Shown piece after piece: positions 1 to 9,166 of a DNA stretch of 64,000 bases. How positions within the stretch are numbered: the first letter of the stretch is position 1; each line of letters begins with the position of its first letter. The notes under the pieces are model-generated. The model made no database searches, was not told the origin of the DNA, and saw only the letters and a list, made by a program, of their open reading frames with translations. This DNA is from CALAZP01 sp964410725 (GTDB taxonomy: Bacteria; Bacteroidota; Bacteroidia; Chitinophagales; Saprospiraceae), in NCBI GenBank assembly GCA_964410725.1, contig CAYPID010000005.1, positions 7,369 through 71,368 on the forward strand, given 5' to 3'. The position numbers were made by a program, and so were the translations under genes.

Positions 1-2179
1 CACTCCAATCCGTGCTGTATTGACTAAACACTACTGTTGTATCATTAGAAATATCAAAATTGGCGTAATTAGCTCTTCTATTATAGATTCCAGCACCTAA
101 TTCTATCTGGGTAAACCAGCCTCCATAAACCATCTCTCCCAAATAGGTTGCTCTATTCTCATTGAAGTTGTAGTAGGTGGCTAGCTCACTTGATAGGGTA
201 CTAAAAGTATTGTCTGATAAAATCCTAATACCTGCAATAGGAGGATAGATATAGGGCAGTATACTATGTGGATTTAAAAGATGATACGATTTTTTAAATT
301 TTTCAACGGGCAAATCTAACGAACTTGGGATATTTGGAATTAATGAAGTCTCTAGGGGTGAAATTTCTTTTTTGTATCTATTAGGATAGCTTTCTTGCTG
401 GACTATTGGAGCAATTGAGTTCAGGGATTGACTATTTTTAATTGGATCAAAGGGGATAGGGGCAACTTCTTTAGATTGTGGTTGGTAACCGTTGGCTGAA
501 AAGGCACTAAAAACTATCTGTTGGGTATATGGATTATAGTTTGGCTGGAAGGCTCCTATCGGATGGTCGGTGAGTTGGTTAATTTTTCCATCAGACAGGT
601 TAACTTGGTAAATATTATTGGTATTTTGGTAGGCTGCTGAAAAGTATATTTGTTGATTATGGGTTGACAAGTGACTGATTTGATAGGGTAATTGTGGGGT
701 TACGATATTCCATTTTTGGGTTTCCATATTATATAATTGTATGGAAACTTGTTCTTCCTTTCCAACGACCACTGCAATTTGGTTGTCATCTATCCAGGTT
801 GGAAAACTAAAAAAAGCATCATCCATTTGGATTGGTTTATCGACAAGATTTCCTTCCAGAGCGTCGAGTACTACCAATTGGTTATTTCCACCAATAAGCA
901 TTTCAACTGCAATGATTCTTTTGCCGTCAGGCGATAAACTAGGTGCGAAATATTTAGCCTTTGAGGTTAATTTTTTCTTTTTCCCAGTTTGGAGGTCGAA
1001 TGTATAGATGTTTTGAAATTGAAGATTGTACCATCTGGGATCAAGATTCAATTCAGACCAAACAATCAAATTTTGGGCTTTGGAAAGGGTGGATTGCAGC
1101 GGATCAAAGGTGATCCCGATATTGCACAATTTTTTTTCTTTGCCAGACGAATCTACTTCGATTAAGTGGGGCCATTCTCGATAACTTCTTTTGACTGCCA
1201 GCCATTTATATGAATTTATAGGGGTGACGTTATTATACTGGGTAATGGTTTCTGGGGCAGCTCGAGGCAATTGATTTAAGTTGGACGGCGAAGCTTCCTC
1301 TTGCCACTTTTGATACAACTGAGAAAGTTTCTGCTCGTATAATTTAGGTGTACTCAGGCCGGTTTTTTTTCGCAATGCTTTAGAAAAGGGAAAAAAGAGT
1401 CCTTTGTATCTGGTGGCATCTTTGACGACTTGGGTCCAAATCTGTGGGCCATACTGCGCTCTACCTTCCAGTGTCAAAAAATATCCTAGGGTATACCAAT
1501 CCGGTACAAAATCTTTGAAGGAACCTGCACTAGCTTTTTCATAGCCATAGAATTTATTTTCGAGTGCGAGTGCTTTATATTCCATATCAAATGCGGGTAA
1601 TCTTCCTCTTCCAGACGCTGTTAGGGCTGTTTCCATTAAAATGGCGTCCCCTTCAAAAAACCAGCGAGGAAGGGCAGTGCTTACCAAACCTCCCCAGGCC
1701 CAAGAACCTAATATCTTTTGACCCAAGCCTGAAAGTCCTTTTTGACTGTTACTAAATTGTTTGACGTGCCTATACTCATGAATAGAGAGCATATCTATCC
1801 ATGAGGTGGGGGAGTAAAATTGGGGTGCGGATAGGTAGAATTCAGAGCGAAAGGGTCCCACGGTTACAAAGCCATTAGGCACAACGGTATTACCGTGCAG
1901 GATGATATCTAGTTTTTTATACTCCTTTCCAATCCCTATATCATTATTAGTTGATAAATAGGTTGCTATGGAGGCTACTCTTTGTGCTTGTGCATTTAAT
2001 CCGGTGGGATATATAATTTTGACGGCTTCATTTTCTATGGTGCTCCATTTTTGACTAGCTGGATTTAATCCTAGTAAATTAGCTGGAACTTGTGCATTAA
2101 GGGACCCGAACTGAACAATCGTTAGGCAACAAATTGAAAACAGAAGGAATTGAGATATTTTGCTTTGTCTTAAAATCAT
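1..2179 (-). CDS. Secreted HExxH / TolB-like propeller / outer-membrane barrel protein, 3' end outside window
   Basis: The reading frame is open from an ATG at 2179 to the left edge, giving about 726 residues with no stop, so the C-terminus is missing. It starts with a clear signal peptide ending near LNAQ. At about residues 134-138 (bases 1766-1780) there is an HEYRH motif, the HExxH zinc site of gluzincin-type metallopeptidases. The middle third has WD40/PD40-like repeats such as FAPSLSPDGKRI and FPTWIDDNQIAVV, typical of TolB-like propellers. The last visible part (YYNFNENRATYLGEM and following) alternates like an outer-membrane beta barrel. Related Bacteroidota proteins combine these three parts; substrate and activity are unknown. 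Whether the site is catalytic depends on a downstream Glu ligand that I did not identify. The gene is divergent from coaX, with 46 bp between the two starts. Confidence 0.8.
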   Translation of the reverse strand, partial: MILRQSKISQFLLFSICCLTIVQFGSLNAQVPANLLGLNPASQKWSTIENEAVKIIYPTGLNAQAQRVASIATYLSTNNDIGIGKEYKKLDIILHGNTVVPNGFVTVGPFRSEFYLSAPQFYSPTSWIDMLSIHEYRHVKQFSNSQKGLSGLGQKILGSWAWGGLVSTALPRWFFEGDAILMETALTASGRGRLPAFDMEYKALALENKFYGYEKASAGSFKDFVPDWYTLGYFLTLEGRAQYGPQIWTQVVKDATRYKGLFFPFSKALRKKTGLSTPKLYEQKLSQLYQKWQEEASPSNLNQLPRAAPETITQYNNVTPINSYKWLAVKRSYREWPHLIEVDSSGKEKKLCNIGITFDPLQSTLSKAQNLIVWSELNLDPRWYNLQFQNIYTFDLQTGKKKKLTSKAKYFAPSLSPDGKRIIAVEMLIGGNNQLVVLDALEGNLVDKPIQMDDAFFSFPTWIDDNQIAVVVGKEEQVSIQLYNMETQKWNIVTPQLPYQISHLSTHNQQIYFSAAYQNTNNIYQVNLSDGKINQLTDHPIGAFQPNYNPYTQQIVFSAFSANGYQPQSKEVAPIPFDPIKNSQSLNSIAPIVQQESYPNRYKKEISPLETSLIPNIPSSLDLPVEKFKKSYHLLNPHSILPYIYPPIAGIRILSDNTFSTLSSELATYYNFNENRATYLGEMVYGGWFTQIELGAGIYNRRANYANFDISNDTTVVFSQYSTDWS

Positions 2180-2225
2180 AGGTGGTAAAATATAAATGTT
2201 AATTTAGTCAAAATTTGGTTTATCA

Positions 2226-2987
2226 ATGGTGATAACAATAGATATAGGGAATTCTGATATAGTTACCGGGGTTTGGGTAGATTCCATCTGTAAGTGGAAA
2301 TTTAGAATGCCTTCCAAGGGAGTTGCCAAGGAAGATTATCAGCAACGGGTTCATTCATTTAATGTTGAAAATGCAATTGAGGTGAATGATGTTAAGGGGA
2401 TTATTATTGGAAGTGTTGTTCCTGATATGACTTCGATTGTCGTTAAACTATATGAGGATATCTATCGTACAACTTCTATTCTTTTTAATCGGCAGGCTTT
2501 TGATCAAATGCAATTAAAATTGGTGAAGCCGGATGAAATTGGGGCGGATTTAGTGGCCAATAGCGTTGCCGCTTTTGCTAAATATCAGCAATGTTGTGTA
2601 GTCACTGATTTTGGAACTGCTTTGACATTCACGACCATTGATGATCAGGGGGAGGTTTTGGGAGTTGCTATAGCTCCGGGTCTAAAAACGGCTATGGGTG
2701 CCTTAATTAGTAATACGGCTCAACTTCCGGATGTTGCGTTGGAGTATCCTAAATCTGTTTTGGGAAAGGATACGATTCACGCTATTCGAAGTGGAATTTT
2801 GGTTGGGTATACTGGCCTGGTTAAACATATGTTAACTTCCATTAGAGACGAATTAGGGAAACCATGCAAATTCATCGCCACGGGTGGATTATCATTTGCG
2901 CTTACTCCTTTAAATTCTGTTTTTGACGACTACGATGGAGACTTGACCCTTAGAGGGTTGAAAATTGCATTTGAGCAATTGCAATAG
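2226..2987 (+). CDS. coaX: Type III pantothenate kinase
   Basis: CoaX phosphorylates pantothenate, the first step of coenzyme A synthesis, in the cytoplasm. The 253-residue length is normal for the family. The N-terminal DIGNS (residues 6-10) is the ASKHA phosphate-binding loop. GAD at 106-108 carries the probable catalytic aspartate. DFGTALT from D128 is the second phosphate/cation motif, APGL follows near residue 152, and the final ATGG motif lies near residue 218. The GADR signature usual in the family reads GADL here. Start is the ATG at 2226. The gene stands alone: its stop lies 4 bp from the end of the convergent unknown gene, and its start faces the propeller gene across 46 bp. Type III kinases are insensitive to CoA feedback in characterised members; that is family knowledge, not shown here. 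Confidence 0.95.
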   Translation: MVITIDIGNSDIVTGVWVDSICKWKFRMPSKGVAKEDYQQRVHSFNVENAIEVNDVKGIIIGSVVPDMTSIVVKLYEDIYRTTSILFNRQAFDQMQLKLVKPDEIGADLVANSVAAFAKYQQCCVVTDFGTALTFTTIDDQGEVLGVAIAPGLKTAMGALISNTAQLPDVALEYPKSVLGKDTIHAIRSGILVGYTGLVKHMLTSIRDELGKPCKFIATGGLSFALTPLNSVFDDYDGDLTLRGLKIAFEQLQ

Positions 2988-2991
2988 CAGT

Positions 2992-3537
2992 TTATCCTTC
3001 TTCTTTGTTCATTGGAGTTTGAAAATTCAAATTAAATCCAATTTTTTTGTTGGGTTCATCATCGTCGTAGTCTTCCCAACGAGTAATTTCGGTTATAAAA
3101 GTTTCCAAGTGTCTTAAAATAAAAGGTTCAGTTAGTTCTTCTGGGCGATAGATGGCTATGGTCTTAGGAGGTTGTGGTTGTCCATATCCTTCTATATATG
3201 GGTAATTGACCAGCACAATGATTTTGCCATTGAAGAGTTGTTGATAGATTAAAGAACCGTTATTCTTGATTAAATCTCTTTGGAATCCATCGCTGATAAT
3301 TTGGTACAGGCCACTTTTGGCATCACCTAAGGAGAGGACGATGGCTTCTAAATTTTCAATTTCTACTTTTTCTTCTATGGTCGCATCTAAGCCAGTTTCA
3401 GTTATCATTTTGTCCATCAATTGCGTGATGGTTTGTTTGAGGCTCTGTTGCCATTCCTCTCGATATTGGATGGTGTTTTTAAGTACTTCTTTATATTGTG
3501 TAACTCTTTTTGCTAAGCTGATAAATTGCCCATTCAT
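2992..3537 (-). CDS. Conserved hypothetical protein, soluble
   Basis: A 181-residue protein of unknown function. It has no signal peptide or membrane segment. Residues 1-60 look alpha-helical and charged (QYREEWQQSLKQT), and the middle is a mixed alpha/beta stretch (GKIIVLVNYPYIEGYGQPQPP). An acidic cluster, EDYDDDEPNKK, comes near the end. The composition and position next to coaX suggest a small cytoplasmic protein, and I recall similar unnamed proteins in other Bacteroidota, but I cannot assign a family. It is convergent with coaX (4 bp apart) and divergent from the gamma-glutamyltranspeptidase gene (71 bp between starts), so it is probably transcribed alone. Confidence 0.7.
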   Translation of the reverse strand: MNGQFISLAKRVTQYKEVLKNTIQYREEWQQSLKQTITQLMDKMITETGLDATIEEKVEIENLEAIVLSLGDAKSGLYQIISDGFQRDLIKNNGSLIYQQLFNGKIIVLVNYPYIEGYGQPQPPKTIAIYRPEELTEPFILRHLETFITEITRWEDYDDDEPNKKIGFNLNFQTPMNKEEG

Positions 3538-3608
3538 AGGGAGATGTTTTTTGAATTTGAAGGGTTTGACTTATATTCAAGGGAAAAATACCTATAAAAA
3601 TTAACCTT

Positions 3609-5456
3609 ATGAAAAATTGTAAATATTTTTTAGCGTTTAGTTTGGGTTTAATGTGGTTCGTTTCTTCTGGTCAAAAGACTCAGAAGCCAGTACTTCATGG
3701 GCAAAAATGGGTAGCCATTACGGGTAAGCCCTTAGCGGCTACAGCAGGGGCTACTATATTTAATCAAGGAGGGAATGCGGTGGATGCTGCTTGTGCGATG
3801 CTTGCAGCAACTTGTACGATGTGGGACGTTCTGAGTTGGGGAGGGGAAACTCAAGCATTGATCTATCATCCCGAGCAGAAAAAAGTATGGGCTGTTAATG
3901 CTTTAGGGGTGGCTCCTACAGGTGCAACGCCGGAGTTTTTTAAGGAACAGGGAATGGATATTCCTCCTGCTTATGGACCTTTGGCAGCAGTTACTCCTGG
4001 CACCCCCGGTGGCTTGTTTACCATGTTAGCTGAATGGGGGACTATGTCTCTTAAGGATGTTTTGAGTCCAGCGATGGAATTGGCTGCGGGGTATCCTATC
4101 GAAGAACAACTTTCGAGAACTATTGAGCGGACCAAAGAGCAGATCAAACAATGGCCCAATTCAACCAAAGTTTTTCTACCTCATTTGGGGGCTCCTTTTG
4201 AGGCTCCTCAAACTGGTGAAATTTTTCGGCAGCCTGATTTGTTGAAAACACTGCAGCTTTTTGTGGAAACGGAAGCAAAGGCACTCCAGAATGGCAAAGA
4301 CCGAAAAGAGGCCATATATGCCGTTTATGATTTGTTTTATAAAGGAGCATTGGCGGAGGATTTTGCCGAAGCTGTCCAAGCTGAAGGCGGATTGATTACC
4401 AAGGAGGATTTAGCCAACTGGAAGGTTTATATTGAAGAGCCGGTAAAAGTATCCTATAAAGGAATCGATGTATATAAATTAGACCGATGGGTGCAGGGCC
4501 CTGTTATGTTACAGGCGTTAAATATTTTGGAAAATTTTGATTTGAAGTCCATGGGATTTAATTCAGCTCAATACATCCACACGGTTTATCAGGCGATGAA
4601 TTTAGCGTTTGCAGATCGAGACTTCTACTATGGGGACACCTATTTTCCACCTGAGGAACCAATGAAGGGCCTACTTTCAAAAGCCTATGCGAGAGATCGG
4701 GCTTTACTCATCAATAGTGAAAAAAATCACCCTAATATTAAACCTGGGGATCCCTATCCTTATCAAGGGGAAGTCAACCCTTTTCTTGAGTGGCTGGAAA
4801 ACTGGGAAACGGTTAAGGCTGAGGAGGAATTGAAGTCCTCTGAAGAAGTGATGGAACACAGAACTCAATTTAGGGCAGGTACAACAACTATTCAAGCTGC
4901 TGATGCAGACGGATGGGTGGTTTCAATCACCCCGAGTGGAGGATGGGTTCCAGCAGTAATTGCGGGCCAGACTGGTATTGGTTTGAGTCAAAGAATGCAA
5001 AGTTTCGTGTTAGACCCTTCGGATAATCCTTATAATGTAGTTGAACCTGGCAAACGGCCGAGGGCAACTCTAACGCCAAGTATAGCATTAAAGGATGGTA
5101 GACCTTATTTATCTTTCGCCGTTCAGGGTGGTGATACTCAGGACCAAAATTTATTGCAATTCTTTTTGAATATGGTTGAATTTGGAATGAATGTTCAGGA
5201 GGCATCAGAGGCTCCCAATTTTAATTCCTTTCAATTGAGAAATTCTTTTGGCAAGCATATTTCGGAGCCTGGCAAATTATTATTGAATGAAGACACTCAA
5301 GATTGGACCCGATTAACACTTAGAAAGATGGGGTATCAATTGGAATTCAATAGACGCACTTCTGGACCTATTAATGCGATTTACTTTGATTGGATCAATG
5401 GCACTATGCAGGGAGGGTCTAGCAATCATGGGGATGATTATGGCATTGCTTGGTAG
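3609..5456 (+). CDS. Gamma-glutamyltranspeptidase family Ntn-hydrolase, exported
   Basis: A 615-residue member of the gamma-glutamyltranspeptidase / acylase family. These are N-terminal-nucleophile enzymes that cleave themselves into two subunits and then transfer or hydrolyse gamma-glutamyl or acyl groups, usually in the periplasm. A signal peptide covers about residues 1-22. The family hallmark GNAVDAA is present near residue 55. The likely autoprocessing site is the GTTT run at residues 424-427, followed by a DADG-type strand, so T425 is the predicted nucleophile at the start of the small subunit. The C-terminal RPRATLTPSI region also fits. It differs from classical GGT around the substrate pocket (TPSGGW after the nucleophile), so it could be a cephalosporin-acylase-like or other amidase. 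A strong terminator follows at 5501-5537. Confidence 0.9.
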   Translation: MKNCKYFLAFSLGLMWFVSSGQKTQKPVLHGQKWVAITGKPLAATAGATIFNQGGNAVDAACAMLAATCTMWDVLSWGGETQALIYHPEQKKVWAVNALGVAPTGATPEFFKEQGMDIPPAYGPLAAVTPGTPGGLFTMLAEWGTMSLKDVLSPAMELAAGYPIEEQLSRTIERTKEQIKQWPNSTKVFLPHLGAPFEAPQTGEIFRQPDLLKTLQLFVETEAKALQNGKDRKEAIYAVYDLFYKGALAEDFAEAVQAEGGLITKEDLANWKVYIEEPVKVSYKGIDVYKLDRWVQGPVMLQALNILENFDLKSMGFNSAQYIHTVYQAMNLAFADRDFYYGDTYFPPEEPMKGLLSKAYARDRALLINSEKNHPNIKPGDPYPYQGEVNPFLEWLENWETVKAEEELKSSEEVMEHRTQFRAGTTTIQAADADGWVVSITPSGGWVPAVIAGQTGIGLSQRMQSFVLDPSDNPYNVVEPGKRPRATLTPSIALKDGRPYLSFAVQGGDTQDQNLLQFFLNMVEFGMNVQEASEAPNFNSFQLRNSFGKHISEPGKLLLNEDTQDWTRLTLRKMGYQLEFNRRTSGPINAIYFDWINGTMQGGSSNHGDDYGIAW

Positions 5457-5500
5457 GTAAGAGAGGGACAACTTAAAAGGCCAGCGGATCAAACCAAAAG

Positions 5501-5537
5501 AAAAGCCTTTAAATGACTCCATTTAAAGGCTTTTTTT
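5501..5537. terminator. Bidirectional intrinsic terminator
   Basis: A perfect 10-bp stem, gcctttaaat (5505-5514) with atttaaaggc (5521-5530), has a 6-nt loop. It is flanked by AAAA on the left and a seven-T tract on the right, which extend the stem. It sits between the convergent gamma-glutamyltranspeptidase gene (+) and the subunit-3 gene (-), and can end transcription from both sides. Confidence 0.92.
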
Positions 5538-5555
5538 AGGATTATGGCCATTAAA

Positions 5556-6263
5556 TTAATTCAACAAATTGCCTTCTTCATCCCATTGAGCCACTTCTTC
5601 TCTGGTGGATTGATCAATACATTTAGCCAACCACTCAGGATCGTAATCTACATCGTATTGATCGAGTACTTCTTGCGGAACTCCATCCCAAACATTGGGG
5701 ATATTCCCAACATATCCTAAATCGTCAAAACCGACTCGAGAGGTATAATATCCAGTTAAGGTTAGATTTTTAATTTGATTGAAGAATTGAACATCCATAG
5801 ATTGCTCACCCATAGGAACATCTGGTATAGGCCAAGCCATTTCGTCTAAAATAGATTTTTGCTGATCGGTTGAACAATCTACAAAATTACTGCCGAATAA
5901 AGCTTGTGCATTGCGATCTAAACTTTTGAGTCCCCCTCTTAAAGGAACTTGGAAAGGAGGGTAATCTTTAGCCATAAATTCTATGAACTCAGGCACCCCA
6001 GCTTTTTCTATAGATCCAATTTCATTGGGTGGTAAAATTAAGTTACCCAAGACCGTAATGGTTTTCAATTCATGGTCTGTAAAAAAGGATTCTGCTAATA
6101 TTTTTCTATCGTGTTCCTTTTCCTTTGGAGTTCTTCCATATTGGTAATTATCCAAACTTGTTTGCAAAGCATTCTTTTCGTCATCAGTTTGACAACTTTG
6201 AAGCAACAGACCTCCAGCCATTGTACCCACAAGAATGGTTTTGAAACTATCTCTTCTGTCCAT
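5556..6263 (-). CDS. Gluconate 2-dehydrogenase subunit 3 family lipoprotein
   Basis: A 235-residue homologue of the small (gamma) subunit of membrane FAD-dependent gluconate/glucose/fructose dehydrogenases. In characterised systems this subunit carries a twin-arginine signal and escorts the folded FAD subunit across the membrane. The N-terminus here has RR at residues 3-4 and a hydrophobic stretch ending in LLLQSC, a lipobox with Cys24, so it is probably a lipoprotein that may use Tat. The family body is visible from FTDHELKTITVLGNLILPP to the ALFG motif. It is the last gene of a three-gene - strand cluster, starting 3 bp after the GMC oxidoreductase stop, which supports a complex of the two products. 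No cytochrome c subunit gene is adjacent. Confidence 0.9.
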   Translation of the reverse strand: MDRRDSFKTILVGTMAGGLLLQSCQTDDEKNALQTSLDNYQYGRTPKEKEHDRKILAESFFTDHELKTITVLGNLILPPNEIGSIEKAGVPEFIEFMAKDYPPFQVPLRGGLKSLDRNAQALFGSNFVDCSTDQQKSILDEMAWPIPDVPMGEQSMDVQFFNQIKNLTLTGYYTSRVGFDDLGYVGNIPNVWDGVPQEVLDQYDVDYDPEWLAKCIDQSTREEVAQWDEEGNLLN

Positions 6264-6266
6264 GGC

Positions 6267-7985
6267 TTATATATTTTGTTTTTTTAATTGATCAATAATG
6301 TACTCGCTGGTTCTCCATGCTAAAGCTAAAATCGTCCAGGTAGGATTTTTGTCTGCTTGAGAAACAAAGGGGCCTCCGTCAACGATGAAGACATTTGGCA
6401 CTTCGTGCATTTGCTCAAATTTATTGACGACGGAAGTTCTGGGATTATCTCCCATTCTAGTAGTTCCTACCTCATGAATGATTCTTCCTGGAGCATGAAG
6501 TCCGTAATCTTGTTCCTTGGTAGGCTTATTACCCAAGACCTTTGCTCCCATATTGTGGAAAATTTCTTCAAAGGTGTCGTGCATGTGCTTGGCCTGCTTT
6601 CTTTCATAATCAGTCCAATTGTAGTGAAAGCGAAGCACTGGTATTCCAAATTCATCCACTTTAGTGGGGTCGATTTCACAATAGTTATCTGCTTGCGGAA
6701 CACTTTCTCCTCTTCCTGACACCCCTATTACGGAACCGTAATATTTTCTGACATCATTTCTTAAGCTATCTCCATATCCTCCAACCTTTAGTCCAAAGAA
6801 TTTATTTAAATCATTGGGGTTCCATCCAAATCCATAGGAGGGTTGTCCCATACCTCCCCAAACTTCAATATGATAACCTCTAGGGAAGTCTAATTTTTTG
6901 TTATCCAACCACCAAGGGGAGTAAACGTGCATTCCACCTACTCCGTCTTCGTTGTAAATTTTTCGATCAATCAATTCAGGGATAAAGGCCATTCTATCCG
7001 CTCCAGTACTGTCGTGTAGATACTTACCAACTACATCACTGCTATTTCCCAAACCATTGGGATGCTGAGAACTTTTACTGTTGAGTAGGATTCTTGCACT
7101 ACTGCATGCTGATGCAGCTAGGACTACCACTTTGCCGCGTACGCTGTAATCTTGTCTGTCCTCTTTATTGATAAAAGAGACTCCGGTAGCTTTGCCATTC
7201 TCATCGGTGGTAACGGTATGTACCATTGAATTGGTATAAAGGTCAATTTGACCGCTGGCTTTTTGTGCAGGTATCACCAAGCAGGAACTCGATGAGAAGT
7301 CAGCATATACTGAGCAACCTCTACTACATTGATTGCAGTAGAAACAAACCCCTCTATCTTTATTGATGCGCTTTGTGAGTATAGACAAACGCGATGGCAT
7401 CACTTTAACGTTACTTTTTTTGGCACCCTTGATATAAAAAAGTTCGTGTAATCGAGGTTTAGGTGCAGGTAAGAAAAAGCCATCCGGTTCGTTTGGCATA
7501 TTTTCTTTACTTCCAAAAACACCTATTAATTTGTCCACCTTATCGTAATAGGGTTTGACATCATCATAGCTGATTGGCCAATTATCTCCTAGACCATCTA
7601 TACTTTTTCTTTTGAAGTCATCAGGACCAAATCGCAGAGAGATTCTCCCCCAATGGTTGGTTCTACCCCCTAACATTCTCGATCTGAACCAATCGAATTT
7701 GGTGCCCGGTACACGGGTATAGGGTTCTCCATCTATTTCCCATCCCCCATAGGCGGAATCAAAATCACCAAAAGGTCTTTGTGTTCCAGCACCGCGTCTA
7801 GGAGATTCCCAAGGGGCCTTTAATTGTGTTCTTTGAGCTGGGTCTGCTGGATCAAAAAATGGCCCAGCTTCAACTACTGCTACGCTCAAACCAGCTTCTG
7901 ATAAGACCTTAGTGGCCATCCCACCTCCAGCTCCTGAACCTACAATAACTACATCATAGGATTTTGTTGGTTTCTTAATCTGCAT
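6267..7985 (-). CDS. GMC-family FAD oxidoreductase, probable catalytic subunit of a sugar/polyol dehydrogenase
   Basis: A 572-residue glucose-methanol-choline oxidoreductase. The FAD Rossmann motif VGSGAGGG spans residues 15-22, with the ribose-binding E39 in VVEAG. The C-terminal GMC_oxred_C domain has HEVGTTRMG and an NPTWTILALA end that carries the usual catalytic His/Asn region. A cysteine cluster at C214, C217, C220 and C224 stands out. Its C-x5-C-x3-C subset (214, 220, 224) matches, from memory, the [3Fe-4S] ligand spacing of bacterial FAD-dependent glucose dehydrogenase. Together with the adjacent subunit 3 this predicts a periplasmic dehydrogenase passing electrons to the respiratory chain, not an H2O2-producing oxidase. 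It has no signal peptide of its own, as expected if it is carried by the small subunit. The substrate is unknown. Confidence 0.93.
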   Translation of the reverse strand: MQIKKPTKSYDVVIVGSGAGGGMATKVLSEAGLSVAVVEAGPFFDPADPAQRTQLKAPWESPRRGAGTQRPFGDFDSAYGGWEIDGEPYTRVPGTKFDWFRSRMLGGRTNHWGRISLRFGPDDFKRKSIDGLGDNWPISYDDVKPYYDKVDKLIGVFGSKENMPNEPDGFFLPAPKPRLHELFYIKGAKKSNVKVMPSRLSILTKRINKDRGVCFYCNQCSRGCSVYADFSSSSCLVIPAQKASGQIDLYTNSMVHTVTTDENGKATGVSFINKEDRQDYSVRGKVVVLAASACSSARILLNSKSSQHPNGLGNSSDVVGKYLHDSTGADRMAFIPELIDRKIYNEDGVGGMHVYSPWWLDNKKLDFPRGYHIEVWGGMGQPSYGFGWNPNDLNKFFGLKVGGYGDSLRNDVRKYYGSVIGVSGRGESVPQADNYCEIDPTKVDEFGIPVLRFHYNWTDYERKQAKHMHDTFEEIFHNMGAKVLGNKPTKEQDYGLHAPGRIIHEVGTTRMGDNPRTSVVNKFEQMHEVPNVFIVDGGPFVSQADKNPTWTILALAWRTSEYIIDQLKKQNI

Positions 7986-7993
7986 GCTAATTC

Positions 7994-9070
7994 TTAGTGT
8001 TTAAAGTTTTGTTTTAAATACCTGTGATATTTTATCTTATAAGATCGATACAATTTTTTAATCTGGGAGTAGCCGTAACTTGGCAATGTTTTGTTGGGAA
8101 GATATCCCTGTTGCTTCATCCAGTCGTCGTTGTATATTTTGCCTAAATATCGACTGCCGTGATCAGGGAATAGCACCACCACTACATCTTTATTCTTAAG
8201 TTGATTTTTTATTTTAAAGACTGCGTGCATGGCTGCTCCGCTAGAAAATCCCATGAGTAAACCCTCAGTTCTAGCCAACTGTCTTGCTCGCATGGCACTA
8301 TGCCTATCGGTTACTTTGATAAAGTCGTCGATATAGGTGACGTCTAAATTGTCAGGAATAATATTTTTACCCAGGCCTTCGACCTTATAAGAGTATATTT
8401 CAGACTTATCGTAGATTCCCGTTTCCCAATATTTTTTCAATACAGATCCATATGCATCTACGCCTATTACTTTGATATTTGGATTCTTTTCTTTTAGGTA
8501 TCGAGCTGTTCCACTTAAAGAACCTCCGGTACCTGCGCAGCAAACATAATGAGTGATTTTGCCTTCGGTAGCTTCCCAAATTTCTGGACCTGTCGTGAGG
8601 TAGTGTGCTTCAGCATTATCCTTGTTAAAGTTTTGTGCTATATAAAAAGAGTTCGGTATTTCTCGGGCCAATTGTTCTGCCCGTGAATAATAGGATTGAG
8701 GATCTTCAGGGGCAACGTTAGCAGGGCAAACTACCACCTCAGCTCCCATTGATTTCAGCAAAGAAATTTTTTCCTTTGAAGCCTTACTGGTTAGTGTTAA
8801 AATACAATGATAACCCTTCATGGTGGCAATCATCGCCAAACTGTATCCCGTATTTCCAGAAGTAGCTTCAATTAGAGTTCCCCCCGGTTTAAGCAGGCCG
8901 CTTTTCTCGGCTTTGTTGACCATGTGCAGAGCGATTCGGTCTTTGGCGGAGTTGCCTGGATTGAACGATTCTACCTTGCCAATTACAGTGCCTGGGATTT
9001 CAGCTGCAATACTTTTTAATCGGATAAGAGGAGTATTTCCGATGGTCTGAAGCACATTTTCATAAATCAT
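7994..9070 (-). CDS. PLP-dependent cysteine synthase / cystathionine beta-synthase family enzyme
   Basis: A fold-type II PLP enzyme of 358 residues. The chosen start is the ATG at 9070 (MIYENVLQTIGNTPL), which matches the family N-terminus; the 16 codons upstream, to 9118, would add an unlikely hydrophobic tail. The PLP lysine is K43 in NSAKDRI. The substrate loop SGNTG is at 71-75 and the phosphate cup GTGGS at 180-184. The NKDNAEAHYLTTGPEIW stretch resembles cystathionine beta-synthase more than CysK. There are no C-terminal CBS domains. It probably makes cysteine or cystathionine from an activated serine. Its stop is 8 bp before the GMC gene, so the two may share a transcript although no pathway link is obvious. 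Confidence 0.88.
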   Translation of the reverse strand: MIYENVLQTIGNTPLIRLKSIAAEIPGTVIGKVESFNPGNSAKDRIALHMVNKAEKSGLLKPGGTLIEATSGNTGYSLAMIATMKGYHCILTLTSKASKEKISLLKSMGAEVVVCPANVAPEDPQSYYSRAEQLAREIPNSFYIAQNFNKDNAEAHYLTTGPEIWEATEGKITHYVCCAGTGGSLSGTARYLKEKNPNIKVIGVDAYGSVLKKYWETGIYDKSEIYSYKVEGLGKNIIPDNLDVTYIDDFIKVTDRHSAMRARQLARTEGLLMGFSSGAAMHAVFKIKNQLKNKDVVVVLFPDHGSRYLGKIYNDDWMKQQGYLPNKTLPSYGYSQIKKLYRSYKIKYHRYLKQNFKH

Positions 9071-9166
9071 TTTCAATGGCTTGGTTCTAAAAACAAAATA
9101 ACAAAAAAAAATTAACAATCAAATCATGAAAAGCGTTCTTGATTCTAATACTTAAATCCAAAACAT

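Noticed and set aside
2180..2225. A shared bidirectional promoter between the propeller protein and coaX
   Set aside because: Only near-matches to TAnnTTTG are present, such as AAATTTTG read on the - strand; not strong enough to annotate.
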